From Rhypophila decipiens (lineage: Eukaryota; Ascomycota; Sordariomycetes; Sordariales; Naviculisporaceae): DNA of 64,000 nucleotides. Position numbers and translations under genes: made by a program. Positions 11,962 through 23,000 of the stretch are shown piece by piece. The notes beneath the pieces are model-generated. The model had not been told where the DNA came from, did no database searches, and saw only the letters and a list, made by a program, of their open reading frames with translations. Positions within the stretch are counted from its first letter, which is position 1, and each line of letters starts with the position of its first letter. The DNA is taken from positions 174,380-238,379 of the forward strand of contig MU858089.1 of NCBI GenBank assembly GCA_033297075.1. The letters are read 5' to 3'.

Positions 11962-14217
11962 CTAATATCCTCCACGGCCTCCACGGCCTCCACCCTTTCC
12001 ATGTCTCGGTCTCGGTCGAGATCCTCGTCCGGCTTTCGGTCCCGAAGGTGGCGGACCAGAGGGCAAAGGCGGGTTGGCTTTTCCACTATAAAAGCCGCCG
12101 CCGCCGCCATTATGCTGACCACCTCGCGGTGGGCCTCCGCCTCTGCCGCGATTTCCACCACGGCCGCCCGCATTATTGCTCGAGGAGAAACTGGAAAATG
12201 ATTTCTTCCCAGGCTGCTGTGCCTGTGGTCTCTGCGGCAGAGACTGGATACCAGTAATCTGCACTTCATCGTCATCGTCGTCGTCTACCTCAAAATACTC
12301 AACATGGCGCTGAGGAACAATGCTCCTCCCATTCAGATGAGGCGGTCTGCCCTCTGCAGCAGCCCCACGGATCTGATAGCCAGTACTGGCGCTGTAGCAA
12401 ATAGCCACGTTTTTACAGCTCGGATCGACGTAGCATTCCTTAACCGAGGCCGAGGTCAGGCCGTCCTTTTCAGCCTCTGTGACCCACGCCGCGTTGAGTC
12501 CGCATTCGGTCCAGTAGTGACCCTCGCTGCCACATGTACCGCAGTAGATGGGCAAGGCCTTCACCTTGTGAATACGGCCAGGCGGAGGGTTGAAGGTGCT
12601 GCGGAATACCTCGTAGCAAGCGTCCTCGAGATGGTCCTTGGCGCCGCATCTGGCACAGTCCATCTGGTCCCACGGAAGAGCGAGCTTCTCTGTACAGGTT
12701 CCAGCCTCGTGTCCAATCTGTCTGCACTTGGTGCAACGATGTCTCGTCGGGCACCGGGTATACGGATGCCCCCAGCCAGTGCACCAGCGGCAAGTCAACA
12801 GTGGACACTCGCGCGTAGTGTGGCCGTGGTTGACGCAGTTCAGGCAGAAGACCTCGTTTGGTAGGACACCTGGATAGTAAGCGGCCCGATACTCCAATTC
12901 CTCTTCAGCAGACATCAGCTTGATCGGCTCCGTCGAAGCAGGTATAACAGGAAGTGCTGTGGTAACCTTGGACGGCTCTCTGGTCACGATTGAAGGAAGA
13001 CGTGAGATGCGATTCCAATTGAACAAGACCGTGCCGGGCAGCGCCTCTGCGTTCTCGCTCATGGTAACATCCTCGTCCATGGCAGTATTCTCGGCCGGTG
13101 AAGGCCCATCTCCACTCGTAGTAACGGCGGGCGTGCTCGCCTGCTCCCCCTCGCTGACCTCTCCCTCGGACGATGACGACAGAACGATTACCTCACGGGG
13201 TTGAGGTGCACTTGTGGAGGGTGCTTCACCACCGAGGGCCTTGTACAGACGTTCTTTCTGACTGGCAAATGCTCGGAGTGGTATCTTGCAAGCAAGCGTG
13301 GTTTTGTTCCTGGAAAGCTTTACGGTTGCTATCCATTCGCGGTAAACGCTAGCAACTCGCCATTCCATCTCTCTGTCCATCGGGGGGAGGTTGCTGTTGA
13401 GCTTGCCAAACTCATAGAGCCAGGAGGCGAACCTTTCAACCCAAGGCTCATCGTCCTTCATTGGCAACTCAAAGTTGGCAGAATCAACGGGTGGCGGCAG
13501 TGTCCAACCATAGTGGGGGATCTTGGGTTCCTCAATTTGGAGTAGCTTCATTTGTTTCCTCAATGTTTTTGCCCCGAGGTTGGAATCCGTAATCGTAAGT
13601 TTCTGGCACTTGCTTCTCAGAGGTGGGGGCATGTCCTGCATCTCTAGCCACTGTCTCCAGACCTCTAAAACAACATCCGTTTTCTGCAGGGACTCGTGAT
13701 CTGGATTGTGTTCAACGAGCGCCAAGTACCAGTCACCAAGCCTATGCTCCCATGAGTCTTGACTACCAGGTTTGCGGCTAGGCTTTTTCTTCAGTTTCTC
13801 AGAAAGCAGCCCCTTCGGAAGAATCCAACCATTCACAGTGGTGATGGCCCCATCGGCATCGGCATCGGCGGATTTGGGTCCAGGAGCAGGGGCGCCGTCT
13901 GCAGCTTTCTCTTCCTGGGACTCGACAGGAGGAGCAACAGCAGCAGGCTGATCTTGCTCAGGCCGAAGTTGGGCCGATGCGCCGAACGTGGTCCGTAATC
14001 CCGCACCGACGGAGCCGTTCCAACCCGCTTGCGGTGCCGCGAGTACGGATTGTTCCGAACCATCGGTCGTGTTCGAGGCATCGACCTTCACCTTCTTGCG
14101 AACTGGCTCTGACACGTCTTCGGGCTGGCCTCCAGCAGAGCTTGGTGTGAAGAAGTTGCGAATGTCCGCTCCTGCGGATGGGCGCTTCTGGCCCGCCTGA
14201 GATCTGGTGGTAGTCAT
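11962..14217 (-). CDS. Five-zinc-knuckle RNA-binding protein, Air1/Air2-like
   Basis: Single-exon 751-aa protein. Residues about 459-570 contain five CCHC zinc knuckles (C-x2-C-x4-H-x4-C): CLNCVNHGHTTREC, CRWCTGWGHPYTRC, CTKCRQIGHEAGTC, CARCGAKDHLEDAC and CGTCGSEGHYWTEC. Five knuckles in tandem is the arrangement of Air1/Air2, the RNA-binding subunits of the nuclear TRAMP polyadenylation complex, which feeds RNAs to the exosome. The C-terminus is an RGG/Gly-rich tail (about 690-751) preceded by an acidic run (EVDDDDDDEVQ). The N-terminal 450 residues are longer than in yeast (yeast Air proteins are about 350 aa). They include a KR-rich segment and a region at about 165-330 with conserved-looking Trp residues and no domain I recognise. 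The start MTTTRSQAGQKRPSAGADIRNFF looks natural, and QKRPSAGADIRNFF resembles a PIP-box-like QxxxxxxxFF pattern, which is only suggestive. Function by analogy. Confidence 0.62.
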   Translation of the reverse strand: MTTTRSQAGQKRPSAGADIRNFFTPSSAGGQPEDVSEPVRKKVKVDASNTTDGSEQSVLAAPQAGWNGSVGAGLRTTFGASAQLRPEQDQPAAVAPPVESQEEKAADGAPAPGPKSADADADGAITTVNGWILPKGLLSEKLKKKPSRKPGSQDSWEHRLGDWYLALVEHNPDHESLQKTDVVLEVWRQWLEMQDMPPPLRSKCQKLTITDSNLGAKTLRKQMKLLQIEEPKIPHYGWTLPPPVDSANFELPMKDDEPWVERFASWLYEFGKLNSNLPPMDREMEWRVASVYREWIATVKLSRNKTTLACKIPLRAFASQKERLYKALGGEAPSTSAPQPREVIVLSSSSEGEVSEGEQASTPAVTTSGDGPSPAENTAMDEDVTMSENAEALPGTVLFNWNRISRLPSIVTREPSKVTTALPVIPASTEPIKLMSAEEELEYRAAYYPGVLPNEVFCLNCVNHGHTTRECPLLTCRWCTGWGHPYTRCPTRHRCTKCRQIGHEAGTCTEKLALPWDQMDCARCGAKDHLEDACYEVFRSTFNPPPGRIHKVKALPIYCGTCGSEGHYWTECGLNAAWVTEAEKDGLTSASVKECYVDPSCKNVAICYSASTGYQIRGAAAEGRPPHLNGRSIVPQRHVEYFEVDDDDDDEVQITGIQSLPQRPQAQQPGKKSFSSFSSSNNAGGRGGNRGRGGGPPRGGQHNGGGGGFYSGKANPPLPSGPPPSGPKAGRGSRPRPRHGKGGGRGGRGGY

Positions 14218-15663
14218 TGTTGGTGTAATGACTTGTCCCCAAATTTGTAGTCCGTCAAGGCCCTTTCACTCAAAACAAGAAACCAGGCGCAATCCCCGTC
14301 CAGTTATACACCGACGGGATGGCCGGAAGGAAAGCAGCCCAACTCCGGAGGACCCAAGTACGTGGGCAATTGTTTCCAATGCTTTCGTTTGGAGCGCGAG
14401 GAACAAACCTCTGGAGCTGCGAGGTGCTGAGGTATTTGGAAGATGCAGTAGACAAAAATGCTGACGGTATTGTCTACTCTCCGGGCGATGACTCTCTTGG
14501 TTTTGCGTGGGGTGAAAAATGACTGCGGAATGATCAGCAAAGGTGGCAATCAAGACGTCTGCTTCCGCGTGTGAAAAATCGTCTCAAAACCGTGCCGCTA
14601 AAGCCAAATTCTGCAAGTCTTGTCGCTCTCAGAAGATCCAACAGTTGACCAAGATTAGCTTAATCTGTCGATATAATCGAACTGCGAATTGAGGATCAAA
14701 AGTGCACAGTGTAAGATCGCCTGACGTTGGCCACCATGGAGATGAAAAAAAAGTTCAACTTTCAAGGGTCGTCGTTGACGCGCTCGCACAAGGTTCACGA
14801 CCCTGAATGATCTAGGCCAATCACATCAGTCAGAAATTGGCCTGTGACCCCACCTTAGTCATCTACCGTAGTGGGATTTGAGATCTAACACAAGTAGGTT
14901 AATGATTTTCATCTCATCATTGACACTCCAAGGGCATGGCGGTTCAAGCAAAGCCGCTCAAGTTCAATTGCCTGTCAACTAGTTCGAAAAGTGGAGTGTG
15001 AAATGATTATGTTTCTGATTCTCCAACACAGAAGATACCTGAAAAGGGTATAAACTACATACATCTGCAAGACACGTATATGATTACCTGGTCGCTTGAA
15101 GAACCAACTAGATTAAATCCAAGAACATAAACAAGGACGCTGGAACTTTGTTACTGTATTAGAATCAAGAAAACACGTTATGCCAATGATGAGGTCACAG
15201 GAGGACTCGTGAGTTTTGTTTGTGATGATAGGAGAAGACAAAAGGAAGGGAAAAACAGGAACGACCTTCGCATACGGAATGAAACCAAGGAGCCAACAAA
15301 GATTATTAGAATAAGCAAAGCAACAAAGAAAAATAGATACAAGAAGGCCCTAGTACAGAAGCAAAACAAACAGAATCAAAAGTTGACAAAACAACATGCA
15401 TGCAAAATGCTGGCGGGCGGGCTGGCTATGAAAGTGCCCTTATTTTCTCCCTTCCCCACAATCCTGGAACTGGAGATTTTCCAAAGCTTGAAAGCAAAGC
15501 CACAATCATAATCGTTGCAAAGAGATGGAAAGGGCTATCCACAATGAATCCACCACCAAAACTCACAAGTCATTAGTTGAGAAGATAAAAGGAGGGAAAG
15601 CGCAAGCTTGATAAGCATGAACCTTCCCTTGATGTCGAAGATAATTGTCAAACAACGGGGTAT
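14218..15663. other. Intergenic region, no recognised feature
   Basis: Upstream region of the zinc-knuckle gene and downstream region of the next minus-strand gene. From about 15100 to 15400 the + strand is strongly purine-rich (A/G runs), that is, a pyrimidine-rich minus strand. No protein, RNA gene or inverted repeat was found. Confidence 0.4.
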
Positions 15664-18600
15664 TTAAGCCATGCTGGCTTTCCTCCTTCGATTCCAGGTG
15701 CCCCCCCTGGAATCCTCGGCAGCGCCAACGCCGGGCCCAGTCGAACCGGCTGGCCCAGCTCCCGCCATTCCACCACCTGGTGGTGCTGAGTTCATGAAGA
15801 ATTCAGCCAGATCTGATGTCGCCCTGTTGGAGACAGAGACCGCTTCTCTAGGCTCAAACTTCTTCATGGGCACTCGCTTGCCGCCGCTCGAAGGAACTCC
15901 GTTCGCTGATATACCCATCCCGTTGTTCATCGAAACGGGCGGCCTAGCACCTCCGGTGCCAATAGATGTTGTCACCCCAATCCCATACTGGTCACCAATG
16001 CCAGGTGGCATATTGACCTGAATGGGGATGTACCCCTTCGACCCGCCGCCACTGAGGCTTCCACCTGTATTGCTTGTTCGCAGGGTAGCAGCGGGCTTCT
16101 TCTGGGAGAATTGCTGCTCGTTGGCGCCAGAGTTCAGACCCTTGGGACTGGTCAGACTGCTCAGTGAGCCTCTTGACGCGGTCCTCTCCTTATCGCCACG
16201 GCTCCTCGAGAACCGGGCCATCAGTCCTTGGGTGCTGGACTTTTTCTTGGGATGTGCCTGGGTCTTGGTTTCGGTATATTGCCGAACCTCGGGAGTCGGC
16301 TCTGGAGGAGGAGGAGGGACATTCCTCAGGAAATCCATCAGACTTTCCTCTTGGCTTTGCTGGGGCTTGGGTCGCAGCCCAGGGGTTATGGCGGCAAGAT
16401 ATTCCTCCTCGTCCATTTCATCTTCGTCGCTTATATCAATTGCGTAGGGATCTCGGACCCTGCGAGTTTTGCGCTTGGGAATGGGCATGTCATCGTCAAA
16501 GGTTGTACTGGCATCAGTGCCGCCATATCGACCGCCGGGAGCGTTGCTCATGGGAAGCGGTTTGTTTCTGTTCGCGGCGGGCAACAGGGCACTTGAAGAG
16601 TTGATGGATGACTGCACGGACGAGTAGTCGGTAACATTGGTGGAGGCTTGGCTTGTCCTTACGTCAACAACTGCGTCGACGGCCCTACCGCCGACAGCAC
16701 CGGACATCTGGTCGGAGTCCATTGTTGATCGGAAAGGTGCAACAGTCCGGGGGATACGGTGATTTCCACCGACGACGGGAGGCCCACGGCGGATGAAATC
16801 GATGAGGTCCGAGTTGTCATCCCTGTGGTCGGTGGATGCATCGCGGGCTTGGAGGCGGGGTCGGTTAGGGTTGCTGAGTGTGGTAGAAGGTCTACCAGAG
16901 TCGATGCTGGCTTTCGATACCGGCACAGGACCCGCTGTGTTGCGCATCACATTAGGAGCCGGGCCTGAGCGGGCAGGGCTAGCCACGTTTCCGTTGGGAC
17001 CAGTGGATCGGATGAACTCTGCAAAGTCGGCCAATGATTCCCGAGGCATCCTCGCGTCTCTAGCCTGCGGAGGATTCGTTCGGTTTGACAGGCGCGATTC
17101 TGAGCCTCCGTTTGTGCGCGAAATCGAGCCTGATCTCTTCACCTCGTTAAGCTTGACAAGCGACGAGGACCGGGATCGTTCTCCGTTCCCACGGGCGTCC
17201 TCACTCCTCCGAACCTTAACCGGAACGACTGGGCTACCCGTAGCGATGGACCGGGTTGAGATGGACTGCGACTAAAGAATGAGTAAGTATTTGGGGGGCA
17301 GGAAAGGATGTACAAGAGAACCTACATCAATGTCTCGCATGCTCTCAGGGGTCAGTGTGTACTGGATGGTCTGGTCGCTTTGAATTAGCTGCTCGAAGTT
17401 TCGGGCCACATCGCCTCGTGTGAACGATCCGTCTTCCGAAGTCCGGACAGGCTTGATCTTGTAGCTCGATGTAGTGGATGATGAGCCAGAGGTGTGCTGT
17501 TGTCGGATTCCTGCAGGAGATGACTGCTCCTGAGGCCTCGAGACGTACGAGTCTGAGGGACTGCGAGTGCGAGTACGTTCGACAGATACCTGACCGATCG
17601 TTGTGGGCTGGGCCTGGGAAGATGCGTTTGCAAGCGCTTGACGACTTGGACTCCGCTCGGGCACGGTTGGGGGTGCTGCGGGCAGCGGTGTCAAGCTAGA
17701 TCTTGATGGGGAGCTTCTAGTCTGGCCCTCGACTTGCCTCTTGCGTGGCGGCGACGGCTCATCGCTAGTATCCAAGAAAGTGCCCGAGTTCGCGCTTGAC
17801 GAAATGATGGTCACTTTGGTGGTTTGTTTTGGCGGTGACTCTGGCCTTGAAACCCCCTGTCGGTTGGCCGATCCAAAAATTGGAGCTTGTGTTTGCATCT
17901 CGGACTCGTCGTCCTCCGGGGTCGGTTCAGGAATGCTGGGGAGAGAAGCGGACACGGGAGTGAGGGGCGACACATCGTGCTCGTCTCTCTCATCGCTTGC
18001 GACCATGACGGACCTGCCTAGGCTACTGCTGGATTGTCTAGGAGCAGAAGTTATATCCGGCGAGCGGCGCGCTCTCTCATCCATGGCTGGGGTGGCGCGG
18101 AGGCTGCTGCTGCGTGACAGATTGCTTCGCGCAATCTCGTTGGCATCGACAGGGCTGCCTCTAGAAATCGTGGCGGGGCTGCGCGGGCCGGCAACATCTA
18201 TCAGACGGGCAGAATGAACGCTTGGCGGTCTCGCGGGGAGGTTGGTGATGATGTCGGCAGGTCGTCCGTAGTCCGAGGTGGACGGCGAGGAGCTTCGACC
18301 CGAGATGGAAACCCTGGAAGATGTGAGGATCAAGGGCTCTTCGATGACAAAGTCCACCTCGTCCTCTTCGTCTTGGTCTTCGGTATCGTCGTTGGGGGAA
18401 CCTCGGTCGGTCTGCTTTGACTTTTCTGCCACATCTGTAGGGGCCTCGAGCCGAGGTGTTTCTTCACCTTTGGCGTCATCATTCGCAGCAACCTCCATCT
18501 CGGATTCTTCGACCCGTTGTCTCTTGGCAGGCGAGTCAAAGGGAATAGTGGTCGGGTTGGGAAGCGAGTTGGAACGCTTTCTGGTCGAGAGAATGGGAGT

Positions 18601-20001
18601 CTGGGTCTGGGTCTGGGGCAGCCACATGGCTGGGTTGTAAGGAATTCGGGTTCCCATGAACATCATACTCTTGGGACGGGATGGCAAAGTTTGCTGCTCA
18701 GCGGCCACCTCGATCTCGTCATCGTAAGATGCCAAACCGGGGACCTCTATTTCTTCGACATCGTTCGGTCCCAAGGGCAGTGGAATGGCGGCAGCCACCA
18801 GGTATTCTTCGATCTCCTCATCGATCGCATTCTCCTTGCTGTCTTGGTCGTTTGTTCCTGCCTCCATCTCGGCTTCAGCATCGGGTTCGGGCACAGTTGG
18901 CGGCACGGCAGCTTCGACAGTGGTGCTTGGGGAGCGAAGGTGGGCGATGGCGGTGCGAATCGACTCTCTTGAATAAGAGCGGCTCAGGTTGTTATCCAAG
19001 CCGGGAAATGAAGGAGCCACAGGAGAGCGGATCTTTTTCTTCCAGGCTCTCCATAGTCTGCCAAGAGTCCGGTCTAGGGCCACTCGTTCCACATCTAGCT
19101 CCTCAACCACAATTCTGTCGGCAATGTCAGAGGGACTCCGTGCGCCCTCCTTGAGCTCTTTTTCGTGCTTCCCACGCATTCTGTGGAATGCAGCCTGTCC
19201 TGCGACGACCAAGGCCGCTTCACCCATGAACTCCAGTATCGAGGTCAGAAAGATGGCTACGGCAGGAGACACGACTTCAGACAGACGATCCTCCACATCG
19301 GGCTCGAGATGTTCTTTTTCCATGTGGTAGTCCTCGTCTTCCTCCTCCATGTCGCCGAGGGACGAATAGACCATGCAGCGCAACCGGGTTCGCTTCCACA
19401 CCAACTCGAGGTCCCAATCTCTGGGTGAGCGCGCACCTTGAGATTGCGCCGTGTCCTCGTCATCTCCACCGAGATATTCCCGAAGCTCCTCGTCGGCCTG
19501 ATTGATTGCGTCTTTGGCCAGCTTCGGCTTGAGAACCTCGGTGACTGCTGGGCGAAGAGCAGAAAGGGAGGTCGAACGGGCAATGGACAGAAAGTTGAAC
19601 AGGAGCTGGTCGAGAAAGTTATTGACGAGCTGCAGTGCTGCCGGCGACACCATTGCAGGCTCACCCGAGGGCTCGATTCCATGCTGATCAAACCAGGCAT
19701 CGGCATGGCTGTCGTGGTCGTTGCTAACAATCTGCGATGCGGCCGACGAGGCAATGAAAGCCGCATCGGGCGAGACGGCCAGCGGAGGAGACATCAAGCT
19801 ATGTGCAATGGTAGATGGGCGATCGCTGGATATGCTCTGGGCTCGAGACCGGGACGGCATTCTAGTATGGGAAGGGGAAACGACGCCCGAAGACGGCCGA
19901 GACACGGCGGGCGACTCTATAGAGGAAACCATGGCAGCGGAGCTCTCACAAAGTTGCCCTGGTCCTAGGTTGCAGGCCTGCTGCTTTTTCTCCTGCGACA
20001 C
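15664..20001 (-). CDS. Large, mostly disordered fungal protein of unknown function with four DL-x-(D/E)-F motifs
   Basis: Two exons, 20001..17326 and 17271..15664, joined by a 54-nt intron (donor GTAGGT, acceptor TTTAG), give 1427 aa. I do not recognise the family. The only clearly ordered part is N-terminal (about residues 120-290 from the first Met). It is a helical region with LVNNFLDQLLFNFLSIARS, then SALRPAVTEVLKPKLAKDAI, and a second helical block with ILEFMGEAALVVAGQAAFH; the spacing recalls a histone-fold or similar helical bundle, but this is a guess. The rest is Ser/Pro/Arg-rich with acidic runs and a basic PKRKTRRVRDP patch that could be a nuclear signal. The second exon carries four spaced copies of a motif of the form DL-hydrophobic-(D/E)-F-hydrophobic followed by PP or GP, at about 971, 1045, 1201 and 1377. 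The start could instead be the ATG at 19932, which skips 23 residues. Confidence 0.72.
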
Positions 20002-23000
20002 AACAGGCAGCTAGCGCAGCAAGGCGACTCGTGTGTGGCCAACAGCAGCTGAGGAAAGGGCAGACGGCATTCGGGTCCCTTATTCTAATTATTGTGTTGG
20101 ACACACAGAGCTAGCTGAAGTGCCTGGTATGGTACTGGTCGAATATGCGGATGCGGGTGGCCGGGGAGCGGTAAGCGGTAGCTGGTGCGGGGGGTGTAAA
20201 TTATCGAGAGAGGGTCGAATATGTCGAATATGGATGGCTACTGAACGTGCTGCAGGTCGGTCGAACAAGATTGAGATCTGGGTGTGGTTGCTTGGGGGAG
20301 GTTCTCGCTGCTCCGAAAGGCTTGACTGGATTCACTGACAACTGATCCAAGATATTCTTTAGTCAATGGTTTATCAAACATGTCTATGGGGGGGGAAGCG
20401 GGAAAGCTGAAACAATGTGGTAGTGATATCTCGGTATAAAAGACGGGAAGGCTGGGAAAGAGATAGGCACGATAGGGCTCCGAAATGTGGTATATTCGGT
20501 GCGAGAGGCACAGAGTTCTGCGGGCGGGCGGCACCATCTGGCGTAGCCGTAGGGAATACCTGGCTCCGCTACTATTTCTGCAGTCCTTTGGAAGGAGCAG
20601 AGAGTACAGTACTCGAGACTTGCTTGTGCAATGCCATGCCATGCCTGGCACTCCCCATGTGGCTGACAAGGTGTCGATAATTTTGGATGATGACAACTCG
20701 GCGGACGGCACACGACAGGTGAGGGGGTACACAAACTGGGCCCGGGCATCACAGCACGAGGGGAAAGGAAAAGAAATTCCTCAATGTCGTACATACCGTG
20801 ATTCCGGCGGGAGAGGATGGATTTCTGCCGTGAGAGATGAAGAGCCGAAGTGAAGGTGAAGAAACACAGAGGGAAACTGCTTTGCGATATCCAAATAAAT
20901 GAAGAAAGAAACTGGATACCGGGAGCGACAAGGACGAAGGAGCGGTGGCCGGGTCGCACAATTGTTTCTGGAGTGTTTCTGGGCCGGATGACCTCGATTG
21001 TGGAGAGTCAATCGACAATGAAGAGAGGTTATACCGGCTCAAAACAATAGAAACAGACGGCCTCGACTCAATTGACTTGGGATGAACAGTCTGACAGAAG
21101 ATGAAGCACTTGTCTCGAAATCCAAGAGGGTGGGTTCCTGCCGTTCTTCGTGGTCCTCACTTGCTTCAACTTGGGGGAACCAGTGGAGCTAGAACCCTTG
21201 GAAGCAACTAGCAGAATGAACCCCCTGGCGGGCCACGTCCCCAGTGAGGAAAGAGCGACCCTGGGGCCTGGGCACTGTGGGCAGTCTGTGGGAGGGGTGG
21301 AAGCGATCGTTGCGGGCAACGCGTGCCTCACGCTAATAAATTGGTTCCTCGAACCCCCCCACTTTTGGTTCCTGGTATTCTGTTTCTGTAACGGATTCAC
21401 TGGTTGTAGTGGAGCGGGTGGTATCAATACCCCGTCAAATAAGCCGAAACAACATGGACCCTGGTGGTGGATGAGACGATTCTGGTAGAGTTTTTGAGCT
21501 TTATCATGTCAACGGTCAGGATGCCACAGGTAATATATTGATCAGACGGGGTGAGAGAGATGATTTTCTTCACTCGAAAGTACACTCGCAGCACAAAAGA
21601 CGGGCGGAACCCGGTGAATTGTGAAGATGGCGAACATGAACGTTGACTTATTGGTCAAATCTAGCTGCTGCATCATCCACAAATAAGGTACGGATACGAA
21701 TTACGGGGTACGGATACACTACACGTTGACACCCGACCTGAAGGGAGAGCTAACAGCTGCTGCCTGCCTCTGCACCTATTGGTGCCAAGACCAAAATGCC
21801 CCTTCACACCAGAGAAGAATTGAGTTTCGTGCTCTTCAGGAACGACTTCTTTTGCGTTACATCCAGCGAATTTATTCGCCAAAAATTTCCCTCTGCTATC
21901 TTCCACCCATTCGCAAGTTTGGAAACAGAACGGCCAGTGCAGTTGATCATCCATATCTTGCAGTCAGTCGACGTCAATTTCAGGAGATTCTTGCGATAGC
22001 GATATGATCAGCATGTGGTCAAAGCGGTCTACTAGTTTCTGAGCTCAAGCATTGTGCTTCGTCGGCCCGCATCGCGCCCCATGCATCTGTCTTCCACCAA
22101 AGAGAAAAGCAAAGAGAAATACAGTTCTAGAAGAGCATTTTACGCATGTTCTCGTCTCGCCAACGGCACTAGTAGCAGCGCAAAAAAGGGACCGAGATGA
22201 CCCTCTCTCACGGGCAAAGACCAATCCCCTTCGGCCGTCAGATGCACCCTGTGTGTAATCCGCATCTCGGCTGTCGACTGACACGCTTTTCCCACCGATG
22301 CTCCGAGTCTGGGGGATCGGCGGGCGGCGGAGGCGGAGGATGAAGATAACCTCAAAGCGGTCAGTTCCTCAATCTTGCTCGGCAGCACGGACATTCCCTA
22401 CCCACCATCTTTCGCATGGCATTGAAGCGTGCCAAGGAACGTGCACTCCTGGGGAAAGCTGCCAAGTGGAGGCCACTGCACTTGGCTTTTTGAGCCAAAA
22501 TGGAGACTGCGCCATGATGAGATGAAGGTTCTCGCTCTCAGCTTTGCTTGACAGAAACAAGCGTCGGCCAAGCTTTGGTTCATTGACAGTTCTCCATCGT
22601 GTCTTTTTGTTCCTGCAGCAACCTTGAGCTTCGGGCCGGTCTCTGCTCTCTGCGGCCAGCTATTTCTTGCGCATCTCAGGCCGCTTGATAGTGGCCTTCT
22701 AGAAATCACGACTTGGCTCGACGCAGTATCAGAAACGAATGCCACCAGGAACGACTCTTTTTCGGTTCACATCCTCATGCAGTCATGAGGCCCATGTGTG
22801 AACATTATACAATGCACCCCCCTCTACCAGAGATGGCACTTTATTGGCACATATTAGTATGCATCCCAACGTCCTGCAGCACGACACAAGCAGGCTGGGT
22901 AAAATGGAAGTTTTTGTCAGATTGTTAGAGGATCACCTTCTGAAAATCCAGCGATTATGCCTATTCTCGTTTCTGTAACAATCCTCAGAGATCGAAACGT

